From Aestuariivirga litoralis (GTDB lineage Bacteria > Pseudomonadota > Alphaproteobacteria > Rhizobiales > Aestuariivirgaceae): a DNA stretch of 64,000 nt. Below the pieces are notes generated by a model. It was not told the origin of the DNA. It saw only the letters and a program-made list of their open reading frames with translations, and ran no database searches. Position 1 is the stretch's first letter, and each line of letters starts with the position of its first letter. The DNA is taken from assembly GCF_003234965.1 (NCBI RefSeq), contig NZ_QKVK01000001.1, positions 620,001 to 684,000 on the forward strand. The letters are read 5' to 3'. Position numbers and translations under genes: made by a program. Positions 17,802 through 25,828 of the stretch are shown in pieces.

Positions 17802-18478
17802 TGGCGGTAGATCCGGTCGGCCTCGCGCGGGCTCAGGCAGAGGTCGCCCGAGGCGGCGAAGATCGCGTTGAGATTGGCGAGGTCCGCCTCCGTGTCGACG
17901 GCGAAGCTGGGGCAGGCATAGGTTCCAGCGTCTGACGGCACATGGCGGATGTGGAATGCCGCAGGCCTGTCATAGAAGGCAGTGGTGATGTGTTCCTGCT
18001 GCGCAGCACTCACGCCGCCTTGCAGGATCTGCTTCAGGCTGCGGGTGCGGACGACCTCGGTGGTGAGGCCGGGGGGAGCGCCCGGCATCGGCAGGGACGT
18101 GACGAGGTCCGGCGCTGGCAGGGACTGCAGCATGGCGGCAACGGCAGCCTCCATGGTGTCCAGTGGAAACAGCGGCCGGTCGCCGCACAGGCGCACGAAG
18201 CAGTCGAGGCCGAAGGCCTCGGCGGCGAGCACCGCCCGCTCCATGACCTTTGCCTCCGAACCGCGGAACACGCCGGCACCGAGGCCCTCGGCCAGGGCCG
18301 CCAGCGGGTCATCGGCGGCCTTCCGGGTGGTCGCGACATAGACCGGCCAGGGCGTGGTTTGCGCCCGCCGGATGACGCGGGCCAGCAGGGCCATGCCGCC
18401 CACCTCGCGCAGGGCCTTGCCGGGAAGCCTGCGCGAGTCATGCCGCGCGAAGACGATGATGCCGAGCACTGCGGTCAC
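17798..18478 (-). CDS. SpsF-like cytidylyltransferase
   Basis: A 226-residue nucleotidyltransferase. IIVFARHDSRRLPGKAL is the N-terminal CTP-binding signature (R-x-x-S-x-R-LPGK) of SpsF/NeuA-type enzymes; CGDRPLFP and PSFAVDTEADLANLNAIF are the later conserved positions. The key Arg, Ser and Lys are present, so it should be active. It would activate a sugar acid as its CMP derivative, working with the NeuB-like synthase encoded upstream in the same operon. GTG start at 18478 overlaps the DUF4910 gene stop (GTGA); the frame is open further upstream but lies inside that gene. Confidence 0.82.
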   Translation of the reverse strand: MTAVLGIIVFARHDSRRLPGKALREVGGMALLARVIRRAQTTPWPVYVATTRKAADDPLAALAEGLGAGVFRGSEAKVMERAVLAAEAFGLDCFVRLCGDRPLFPLDTMEAAVAAMLQSLPAPDLVTSLPMPGAPPGLTTEVVRTRSLKQILQGGVSAAQQEHITTAFYDRPAAFHIRHVPSDAGTYACPSFAVDTEADLANLNAIFAASGDLCLSPREADRIYRQ

Positions 18479-19788
18479 GTCGCCAGAACTCCCGCCGCCG
18501 CCAGCACCTCGAGATCGGGCAGGAAGGCCCAGATCGGACGGTTGCAGCGCTCGGCGATGTCGAGAAGGCGCGTCCTGCCGTCGGCATGCGAGATCAGGTC
18601 GAGCCGGTCGCGCACCGGCGCGCTGCTGCCCTTCCGGCTGAGCGGCGGATAGAGGCCACGCCGTCCAAGCTGCGGTTCGCCGAGAACCAGCGCCTGCGGC
18701 ATGCAGTCTGCCTCGAGGCTTGCCACCAGCGTCTGGTGAAGCGCCAGCGACTGCGCCAGGCCACGCGCCGTGACGACGCGGCCCGGCGTATCCAGCGAGG
18801 TGTGGTATTCCGGATAGGTGCCGTATTTCGATCGCATGATCGACACCATGGGGATGTCGATGCCGGGGGCGCAATACATGCTCTCGTCGCTGCCGCGGTC
18901 ATGCCAGCCATAGGCGTCGAAGCGCCCGACCGCATGGCCAAGGACGTGCCGCGCCATGCGGTCGGCATAGCTGTCGCCGCGGCGCGAGGGCAGGAAGGAC
19001 CAGGTCCGCTCGTCGCCCACGCAGGTGAGGTTGAAGGCGGCGACGACGTGCGACTGCAGGTGCCGGCGATGCTCCGCCAGCACCGCTGCGGCGCCGATCA
19101 TTTCCGGACCGAACACGAAGCGGTAGGTATGCCGGCGGCGCGCAAGGCCCGACAGCCAGCGCGCCAGCGCCACCGCCAGTACCGGCCCCGACAATTCGTT
19201 GTTGGCCATGGCCGGGTGGCAGCAATAGGTGGAGAACAGGATTTCCTCCTGCGTGTCGCCCGGCAAAACGCACTGCCCGTAGTCCAGCCGTCCTGCGGTG
19301 TGGGTGGCGGCGATGTGAACCCGGTAGCGTCCGGGCTCCAGCATCTGCCGCTGCCGTTCGGACAGGCAGAACCCCCAGGTCCGCTCGTAGTAGGAGGTGA
19401 CATAGGGAATGGCGTCGGGCTGGTCAGGCAGGGAATGCAGCCGCGGCTGCAGGTCCTCGAGCGTCAGTTCGGCATCGATGGCCGTGCTGTAGCCGACGAC
19501 GTGGAGCATGTTGTCCGCAACGTCGCAGATGCGCCGGCCATCGGGCGTTTCGATATAGGCACTGTCGAGGCGCCACTCGTCGGGAACGATCCAGTCGAGC
19601 ACCAGCTGGCCCGTCGCCGCACTGCCCAGGCTGAAGCCCGCCATCTCGTCGCCCAGCATGCGAAGCGTCTCGCGGATGCCGGGCCCCATGAGCGAGCGAT
19701 GCACCGGCCACAGGCGCTGCAGCAGCGCCATCATCCATGCGCCGGCCTCGGCGTCAGGCGCAAGGGGAAGCTGACCGGCCACGCTCAT
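18475..19788 (-). CDS. DUF4910-type aminopeptidase-like protein
   Basis: A 437-residue protein with an N-terminal DUF2172-like region, an M28-type metallopeptidase fold and a C-terminal winged-helix-like tail (LISHADGRTRLLDIAERCN). Candidate zinc ligands are visible: STYCCHPAMANNELSG (His), DRGSDESMYC (acidic pair) and TYPEYHTSLDT (His). The family is known from flagellin, O-antigen and capsule loci together with nonulosonate genes, where deacylation or deamidation of a sugar has been suggested but not shown in general. It overlaps its neighbours by four bases on each side. The fold and metal site are well supported; the substrate is not. Confidence 0.8.
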   Translation of the reverse strand: MSVAGQLPLAPDAEAGAWMMALLQRLWPVHRSLMGPGIRETLRMLGDEMAGFSLGSAATGQLVLDWIVPDEWRLDSAYIETPDGRRICDVADNMLHVVGYSTAIDAELTLEDLQPRLHSLPDQPDAIPYVTSYYERTWGFCLSERQRQMLEPGRYRVHIAATHTAGRLDYGQCVLPGDTQEEILFSTYCCHPAMANNELSGPVLAVALARWLSGLARRRHTYRFVFGPEMIGAAAVLAEHRRHLQSHVVAAFNLTCVGDERTWSFLPSRRGDSYADRMARHVLGHAVGRFDAYGWHDRGSDESMYCAPGIDIPMVSIMRSKYGTYPEYHTSLDTPGRVVTARGLAQSLALHQTLVASLEADCMPQALVLGEPQLGRRGLYPPLSRKGSSAPVRDRLDLISHADGRTRLLDIAERCNRPIWAFLPDLEVLAAAGVLAT

Positions 19789-20828
19789 GCAGCCCCTCCG
19801 CCGCCGCGCCCGGCCAGCAGGTAGAGCCTGTTGCCGGACGGTCGGATGGCATCGAAATCCAGATGCAGGTCCTTGCCGAAGCGCTCCGCCACACGGGCCA
19901 TGCAGCCATCTGGCCAGCCGGTGAAATGCTGGATGGCGAGCGGCGCGTCCATGCCGTCGAGGATGATGGCGGCACTTTGCGTTCGCGCCAACAGGTCAGC
20001 CAGGAATGCACCCGGCTCTCGCAGATGGTCGAGATACTGGAACAGCCCCACCACGTCGTGGCGCGTGACGCTCGACCAGGAAGCAGCGGCAATGCGCCGG
20101 TCTTCCAGCAGCCGTGACAGGCAGTGCGTTCCCTCCTGCCGGCAACCATCACCCCAGTAGTTCGGCTCCTCGCGCCTGAGGAAGACGGCCGGTACCCCCA
20201 GCTTCGCCGCATGGGGCAGCAGGCCCCACAGCGGGCAGCCGACCTCGGCATAGCTGCCGATCGGGCCGGCGCGCTCCGCGAGATAGTCCCAGAGCTCGCC
20301 CGACCCGAAGCCGGAAAAGCGCTTGAACGCGGCAGGTGCACCGATCGATGACCGGATCGCCGGCATGATGTGGCCGAAGCGCGCAACGTCACGCAGCGTG
20401 ATGGCGGCAACCGCATCGCCGGGCGCGAAGCCGGACGGCGCGACGATCGAATCCATGATCGACAAGAGTTCACGCTCGCCGCGTCGCACGCCCGGTTCGA
20501 AACCTGTGGCGACGGCGTTTGCCCACTGTTGCGCCGAGGCATCGAGACCCGCGGCGGAGAAGCGCCCGGGCACCGTGTCCCAGCCGCGCGGGTGCCGTGC
20601 CACGGCGCCGCCGAAAAGAGCCCGCAACGCGGGTGCCGCAAACCACTCACGCTTGTAGATGAGCCCGCAGCCGCTGCATTGCCAGTTGGCATGGCGTGCC
20701 AGCAGCTGCGCCTCGCCGGCCTCGAGAAGTTCGGCCAGCTTCTCGGAATAGAGGTTGGGTTCGGGCTCAGACTGGCGGACAGCATCGGCACCGCCGCACA
20801 GCGGGCAGTGCGCGACGTGAAGCGTCAT
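19785..20828 (-). CDS. Zinc-ribbon, methyltransferase-like protein
   Basis: A 347-residue protein. Four cysteines (C8-x2-C11 and C51-x2-C54) form a zinc ribbon at the N-terminus, as in the C-methyltransferase-type proteins of sugar loci. The rest resembles a Rossmann methyltransferase: SYAEVGCPLWGLLPHAAKLG where the SAM glycine loop would be, and SVTRHDVVGLFQYLDHLREPGAFLADL where class I enzymes have motif post-I/II. The canonical G-x-G-x-G is not clear, so SAM binding is uncertain. The start at 20828 has GAGG six bases upstream; an ATG at 20849 in frame would overlap the NeuB-like gene by 13 bases. Confidence 0.68.
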   Translation of the reverse strand: MTLHVAHCPLCGGADAVRQSEPEPNLYSEKLAELLEAGEAQLLARHANWQCSGCGLIYKREWFAAPALRALFGGAVARHPRGWDTVPGRFSAAGLDASAQQWANAVATGFEPGVRRGERELLSIMDSIVAPSGFAPGDAVAAITLRDVARFGHIMPAIRSSIGAPAAFKRFSGFGSGELWDYLAERAGPIGSYAEVGCPLWGLLPHAAKLGVPAVFLRREEPNYWGDGCRQEGTHCLSRLLEDRRIAAASWSSVTRHDVVGLFQYLDHLREPGAFLADLLARTQSAAIILDGMDAPLAIQHFTGWPDGCMARVAERFGKDLHLDFDAIRPSGNRLYLLAGRGGGGAA

Positions 20829-20836
20829 CCCCGGCC

Positions 20837-21847
20837 TCACGCGATCCACTCCCAGTCCAGCGGCTCGTGTGCCGGCAGGGCGCGGGCGGCGCGGCGGCCG
20901 ACAAGGGCATCATAGTCGCGGGCATCGATGCCCTGGTTGGGCCGCAGCACGCAGAGATTTTCCGGTCCCAGCACCTCGCCCGCGGCAATGTCGCGCGAGG
21001 GATAGACGGCACGGCGGAACGAGCGGGGATGGCCATGTTCGCGCTCGATGGCAAGCACCTGCTTGACCGGCGAGCCCTTGAGGCTGCGGATCTCGTCCAG
21101 AGCCCTGATGAGATCAAGCAGGTCCGTGGCTTCGAGGGACAGCTGGTGGTCGCGGAAGCTGCGCCCCTCCTTGCGGTCGGTGAAGTGGAACTCCAGCACC
21201 TCCGCACCCATGGCGGCCGCCACCTCGAGGGCGCGGCTGCCCAGCGTGTGGTCGGAATAACCGATGCTGACACCAAGCCCGCGGAAGCTGTCCATGACGG
21301 CGAGGTTGGCATCACTCATGGCGATGGGATACATGCTGGTGCATTGCAGGACGGCCAGCATGTCGCGTGCCGCGTAGGCCTGGTGGCAGGCGCGGATCTG
21401 GTCCACCGCCCATGCGACCTCGGCTGCATCGCTCAGTCCGGTTGACAGGATCAGCGGGCGGCCGGTGCGCGCCGCGGCCCGCAGCAGCGGAAGCGCGGTC
21501 AGGTCGCCACTGCCGATCTTGTAGGCGGAGATGACGGGATCGAGCCAGCTGAAGGCCTCCACGTCCCACACCGAAGCGACATAGGCGCGGCCTGCCTCCC
21601 GCACCCGGCGGGCGAGCGCCAGGTGCTGGTCGGGACTGAGCTCGAAGCGGCGGAAGTGCCGGTTGCGATCGGGGTCGGCACGCCGCGACACCAGCGTGTC
21701 GCCCCAATAGACCTGGAACTTGACGGCATCGGCCCCCGCATCGATGGCAAGATCGGCGAGGCGCATGGCATCATCGAAGCTGCCTTCGTGGTTGCCGCCG
21801 ATCTCGGCAATGAGCCAGGGCCCGTGGGAACCATGGAACAGGCTCAT
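20837..21847 (-). CDS. NeuB/SpsE-like sialic-acid-type synthase
   Basis: Condenses PEP with an N-acyl hexosamine or a related aldose to give a nonulosonic or similar 2-keto sugar acid. It has 336 residues. The TIM-barrel motifs are intact: AEIGGNHEG and GADAVKFQ near the N-terminus, KIGSGDLTALPLL, LILSTGLSD, CTSMYP and IGYSDHTLG. The C-terminal SAF/antifreeze-like domain (YPSRDIAAGEVL ... RPNQGIDARDYDALVG) is present. One difference from well-known NeuB enzymes is EFHFTD in place of the usual EKHFT. It lies in one operon with an SpsF-like cytidylyltransferase and a NeuA-like domain. Which sugar acid it makes cannot be read from the sequence. Confidence 0.86.
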   Translation of the reverse strand: MSLFHGSHGPWLIAEIGGNHEGSFDDAMRLADLAIDAGADAVKFQVYWGDTLVSRRADPDRNRHFRRFELSPDQHLALARRVREAGRAYVASVWDVEAFSWLDPVISAYKIGSGDLTALPLLRAAARTGRPLILSTGLSDAAEVAWAVDQIRACHQAYAARDMLAVLQCTSMYPIAMSDANLAVMDSFRGLGVSIGYSDHTLGSRALEVAAAMGAEVLEFHFTDRKEGRSFRDHQLSLEATDLLDLIRALDEIRSLKGSPVKQVLAIEREHGHPRSFRRAVYPSRDIAAGEVLGPENLCVLRPNQGIDARDYDALVGRRAARALPAHEPLDWEWIA

Positions 21848-23313
21848 CCGCCAAGGCTCCCCGGCCTGGGGGCAAGGCCTGCGCGCAGCCGCAACAGGGC
21901 GGCGCGGCAGGTGAAGGCGAGGCGCACCGGCGGCGGCAGCGGATCATCCGCCGGCAGGCGCCGGCCGAGGAAGCGGCCCCGCTGGTAGGACTCAGGTTGA
22001 TAGTGGCGGTAGGGCTCCCCCTGGGTGAGAAGCCAGTAGCCATAGGGCAGGCAGTTCTCCCGCGGCTTGGCGGCGACGGTCGGATCCGCGAGCAGCCGGT
22101 CGAGTTCGGCGGGCGAGGAGGGCTCATGGACGCAGTCGAGGCCGCGATAGGCGGCATCGCCCACCAGGATCGAGACCTTGCCCAGGTAGCTCGCCTCGAT
22201 GCCCATGGTCGAATGGAAGGTCACCACCCTGTCGGCGCTGGCGGCCAGCGCATAGGAATCAATGCTGCTCGCCGCCTCCAGCAGCGTGACGTGGGGGCCC
22301 TCGAGGCCGCGCCAGCGCGCCAGCTCGGCTGCAGCCACTTTGCGCAGCCTGGGATGCAGTCGGATGACGAGTTCCGTCCCGGGCCGCGCGCGCACCCAGT
22401 CGACCAGCCAGGTGACGGCAGCGAACTGGTCCTCGAACGCCACCGGCGCGAGCCCCTCCTCCACCGCCGCGAATTCATCGATGCTCGAGGCGAAATAGAC
22501 GATGCGGAACCGCCCGCTGGCAGGCAGGCAATGGCCTTCCTGCTGGGCCGCGAGATAGGGTGCATGCAGGGGCATCACGGCGCCCCGCCCGCGCGAGAAG
22601 AAGCCGTGCCCGACCTCCGCCCGGCCGTCGGGCGCCTGCGCCCATGCCGCCTGCAGCATGGCGCGCGCATGCTGCTGGTTGTGAACCGAATGCGGTTCGC
22701 AATAGTAGCGCGCATGCGACTTGCTGACCTCATGATACAGCAGGTCGACGCCCGCCAGCCGCGCCGCCTCGGTGATGCCCTTCGAATAGGCAAGGCGGCC
22801 GTTGAACACCAGGATGCTGCGCGGCCGCAGCTCGCCGATCAGCTGCCGCGTGGCGGTGAAGGCGCGTTGCGCGGAGACGAGCAGGCGGTCCACCAGGTTG
22901 CGGTGGCTTGCCACGTCGGGCGCCGTATCCATGAGGAAGGAGACGAGCGAGGACACGACGCCGACCCCGAGGGCCGCCTCATCCATGCGATAGGCGCGCA
23001 GCGCCTCCAGTGTATTGAGCCCAAGCTCGCTTGATCCGCGAGGCGCAGCAGCGGCCTCTGGCCCGGGCGCGATGACGGTCACGCCATGCGCGGCGAGGAT
23101 CCTTTCCACCGCCCGCACGCGCTTGAGGCGATGCGCGCGGATCAGCCTGTCCATCATGGGACGAGGGTGGATCACCGCGAGATCGAGGAAGACGAAGGCG
23201 ACGCGCCGCCCGCGCCCTGCTTCGCGCAGGCAGATTTCCGTCGCCGTCTCGAGATGCGGCGTGGTGCTTCGCACCTCCACCGCAAGCAGGTCGAAGCCAT
23301 GCTCAGGCCGCAT
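21844..23313 (-). CDS. Capsule polysaccharide biosynthesis-like protein
   Basis: A 489-residue protein that resembles the Capsule_synth (KpsC/KpsS, LipA/LipB) glycosyltransferase fold. The C-terminal half has VIRLHPRLRK and TFHSTMGIEASYLGKVSIL, where a conserved His-Pro and Ser/Glu pair bind the CMP-sugar donor in KpsS/KpsC enzymes. In those, the donor is CMP-Kdo, which would fit a CMP-activated sugar acid here. The ATG at 23313 lies eleven bases inside the upstream gene; the longer open frame to 23439 is entirely within that gene. The ATGA overlap with the NeuB-like gene confirms tight coupling. Confidence 0.77.
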   Translation of the reverse strand: MRPEHGFDLLAVEVRSTTPHLETATEICLREAGRGRRVAFVFLDLAVIHPRPMMDRLIRAHRLKRVRAVERILAAHGVTVIAPGPEAAAAPRGSSELGLNTLEALRAYRMDEAALGVGVVSSLVSFLMDTAPDVASHRNLVDRLLVSAQRAFTATRQLIGELRPRSILVFNGRLAYSKGITEAARLAGVDLLYHEVSKSHARYYCEPHSVHNQQHARAMLQAAWAQAPDGRAEVGHGFFSRGRGAVMPLHAPYLAAQQEGHCLPASGRFRIVYFASSIDEFAAVEEGLAPVAFEDQFAAVTWLVDWVRARPGTELVIRLHPRLRKVAAAELARWRGLEGPHVTLLEAASSIDSYALAASADRVVTFHSTMGIEASYLGKVSILVGDAAYRGLDCVHEPSSPAELDRLLADPTVAAKPRENCLPYGYWLLTQGEPYRHYQPESYQRGRFLGRRLPADDPLPPPVRLAFTCRAALLRLRAGLAPRPGSLGG

Positions 23314-24661
23314 CGGCGTCCGCCGACAGGCGCGCCCGCGCCATGAGCGCGGCGAATTCGAGGTCAAGCGCTGTGCGAATGGTGAAGCCCGCCGCTTGGT
23401 CCAGCAGAACATGCGACCGGCGTGCCGCTTCGCCGGCAAGCGGGGCAGGCTGGGTCCGCAGCAGCGTCAGGCCGGGGCATTGGCGGTAGAGTTCGTCTTC
23501 CTCGCGGCGAACCGACGCCCCGTCGCGCAAGGACTGCAGGCCGGTCCCGTCATGGCGCAGCAAGACGCCATCCTCACGCTGCACGGCCAGCACCTCGCCG
23601 GCCTCGAAAAGCTGCATGGCATGGATGGCCTGCTGCATCAGGCCACGGGACAGGAAGGGCGACCGCACATCGAGCTGCAGCACCGCATCGAAGCCTGCGG
23701 CAGCCTGTGCCGGTGCTTGCGAACTCTCGCCCGCCTCGACCTGCACCGCCGCGCCATAGCGGCGCGCCGCATGGCGCTGGACCTCGACCTCGGAGGTGCG
23801 CAGAACGACCGCGTCAAGGCCTGCGCAGCCCAGGGCCTCGTCGAGGCACCACTCGATCAGCGGCTTGCCCGCAAGCGGCGTGAGTGGCGCCACGGGTGAA
23901 GAGGAAGCCCAATCGGCCATCACCACGGCCTTCACGCGGGGCCGCACCAGGCCACGCTTGGCCACGTGCTTGGCAAGGATTTTGCCGCGGGCCGCCATGA
24001 GGGCCGCCGTTCCCCGGCTCAGATTGCCAGCGTGCTGGCGGTAATGGACGAGAGGCTCATTCACGGTGAGAACGCGATCCTCGGGCCCGACATGAAGCCA
24101 CAGGTCAAGGCCGTCTTGGCAGGGAATGGCTTCGTCATAGCCACCCATGCGGTCGAGGAAACGCCGGCGCACCATCACGCAGGCGCCATGCGGCGGGAGA
24201 TCGGGCGCCGTAGCGCTCCCGGCTCTCGGCCGCGGCAGGAAACTGCCGAGGCTGACGCCCTTCACATCGACCGCGACGTGGCCGCAACAGGCGAGTGCAG
24301 CGCCCGGTTCTCGAAGCATCGCGCCCGCCAGCACCTCGATGGCACGGGGTGCGAGGAAATCATCGGCGTCCAGCCGCATCACCAGGCGTCCGTGCGATTC
24401 CCGGATGGCGGCGTTGCAGCACGCGGTCAGGCCACGCACCCGGTCATTGCGCAGGATGCGGATGCGCGGATGAGACTCGAAGGCTGCAAGCACGGCCGCG
24501 CTTTCATCCTCCGAGGCATCGTCGACCACCACGATCTCGAGCCCCGCATGGGACTGCACAAGAACGCTTTCGATGGCCTGCCGCAGGAACCGGCCATAGT
24601 TCCTGTTGACGATGTAAACAGTCACCTCAGCGGCATCCGCCGGCTGAATGTCGCAACCCAT
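23303..24661 (-). CDS. Fusion: glycosyltransferase family 2 + degenerate NeuA-like cytidylyltransferase domain
   Basis: A 452-residue two-domain protein. Residues about 10-245 are a GT2 domain: VTVYIVNRNYGRFLRQAIESV, VVVDDASEDES and the metal site RLDADDF. Residues about 250-450 look like a CMP-sugar synthetase: LTPLAGKPLIEWCLDEAL, LQLDVRSPFLS and ALDLEFAALM line up with NeuA landmarks. The N-terminal CTP loop of NeuA (R-x-GSK-x-x-x-KN) is replaced by MADWASSSPVAP, without the Arg and Lys, so this half may be inactive or use another ligand. It is the first gene of the reverse operon; the ATG at 24661 was chosen over 24709 because the domain starts soon after. Confidence 0.77.
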   Translation of the reverse strand: MGCDIQPADAAEVTVYIVNRNYGRFLRQAIESVLVQSHAGLEIVVVDDASEDESAAVLAAFESHPRIRILRNDRVRGLTACCNAAIRESHGRLVMRLDADDFLAPRAIEVLAGAMLREPGAALACCGHVAVDVKGVSLGSFLPRPRAGSATAPDLPPHGACVMVRRRFLDRMGGYDEAIPCQDGLDLWLHVGPEDRVLTVNEPLVHYRQHAGNLSRGTAALMAARGKILAKHVAKRGLVRPRVKAVVMADWASSSPVAPLTPLAGKPLIEWCLDEALGCAGLDAVVLRTSEVEVQRHAARRYGAAVQVEAGESSQAPAQAAAGFDAVLQLDVRSPFLSRGLMQQAIHAMQLFEAGEVLAVQREDGVLLRHDGTGLQSLRDGASVRREEDELYRQCPGLTLLRTQPAPLAGEAARRSHVLLDQAAGFTIRTALDLEFAALMARARLSADADAA

Positions 24662-25006
24662 CAAAGCTCGCCCCACAACTCCGCGCCAGCCACACGGGCG
24701 GCGGCGCAACCCCTTCTAAACTTAAAGGATTTGAGATGCCCGCGAAAATCGTGAGAAATCCCTTTCGCCACGGGGTTTTTCAGCATGACGCAAGGGCCGG
24801 GCGCGACAATCGTGCAACTTATGACTGCAAGTACAGCCACAATGTCATCGCTGCTTGGCTCGCGAGCCGCGAGGATGACGGCAAAGCTTCGAGGTGCGTG
24901 TGACACTCACCGGGCGAAGCCCCGATCCCGATGAATGATTCAGCGGGTTCCGGAAAGGCCAGCGGTGGGCTACAGCGTTGCTGTCTGAAGGGGAGCAACG
25001 CAAGCG
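24662..25006. other. Divergent intergenic region (345 bases)
   Basis: It separates the start of the eight-gene reverse operon from the start of the three-gene forward operon. The stretch 24710-24850 is AT-richer than its surroundings and should hold promoters for both, but no -35/-10 pair is convincing enough to call. No coding frame or hairpin terminator was recognised. Confidence 0.5.
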
Positions 25007-25828
25007 ATGGGGGCCGATCTGCTTCCGGTGAACATGTTCTGGATGGGCCCGCGGCTCTCCATGCTGGAAACCGGCTGCATGCTGTCGGCCCTGCGGGCGG
25101 GGCATGCCGTCACTGTCTTTTCCTACGAGAAGCCCTCCAATCTTCCCGCCGGCATCCAGTGGGAGGATGCCGCCGGCGTGCTGCCGCGCGAAAACTTCGT
25201 CCTCTATCGCGGTCAGGGAGCAGCACTTGGTTCCAACCTGTTTCGCTACAGGCTGATGGAGCAGCAGCGCGGGCTGTGGCTCGACACCGACATGCTGGTG
25301 CTGAAGCCAATCATCGGAGACGGCACGGAAATCTTCGGCTGGCAGAACCAGGTGCTCATCAATTCTGCCGTCCTCTTTCTCCCGCCGCACAGCTCGGTGC
25401 TGCGCGACCTCCTCGCCTTCACCTCCGATCTCCATCCTCGGCCCCCCTTCCTCGACCGGCGCGACCGGCTGAAGATCGGGCTGCGGCGGGCCATCGGCCT
25501 TCCCATGCATGTGTCCCGCATGCCCTGGGGCGTGTGGGGACCGAATGCCCTGACGCATTTCATCCGGCGCAATGGCTGCGAAGGCCGGGCACAGCCCTGC
25601 GATGTCTTCTATCCCGTGCCCTTCGAGCAATGCGAAACGCTGATCCGTGCGGGCACGGCAGTGGAAGACCGCATCACCCCTGCCACCCGCGCCATCCACC
25701 TGTGGAACGAGGGTCTCCGCCGGAGTCCCGGCCGGCAGGCGCGGATCACGGAGCCGGGCGCCGGAATCGATCCGGACAGTTTCGTCGGACGATACTTCAT
25801 CCGCGAACTCGGAATGGCACGATGGTGA
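25007..25828 (+). CDS. GT32-like glycosyltransferase (DXD, capsular type)
   Basis: A 273-residue protein. NMFWMGPRLSMLETGCMLSAL at the N-terminus, an FRYRLMEQQRGLWLDTDMLVLKPI block and the WGPNALTHFI segment match the alpha-1,4-glycosyltransferase / OCH1-like (GT32) fold. LDTDMLV holds the DXD metal site. These enzymes are retaining transferases for galactose, GalNAc or mannose. An AAGGGGAG ribosome site precedes the ATG by about eleven bases. It is the first of three forward genes with four- to seven-base overlaps, divergent from the nonulosonate-type operon. Confidence 0.78.
   Translation: MGADLLPVNMFWMGPRLSMLETGCMLSALRAGHAVTVFSYEKPSNLPAGIQWEDAAGVLPRENFVLYRGQGAALGSNLFRYRLMEQQRGLWLDTDMLVLKPIIGDGTEIFGWQNQVLINSAVLFLPPHSSVLRDLLAFTSDLHPRPPFLDRRDRLKIGLRRAIGLPMHVSRMPWGVWGPNALTHFIRRNGCEGRAQPCDVFYPVPFEQCETLIRAGTAVEDRITPATRAIHLWNEGLRRSPGRQARITEPGAGIDPDSFVGRYFIRELGMARW

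Noticed and set aside
20826-20836. CGTCATCCCCGG near the NeuB-like stop, similar to the edge of the paired palindromes
   Set aside because: No hairpin partner follows, and the bases are coding sequence and ribosome site of the next gene.
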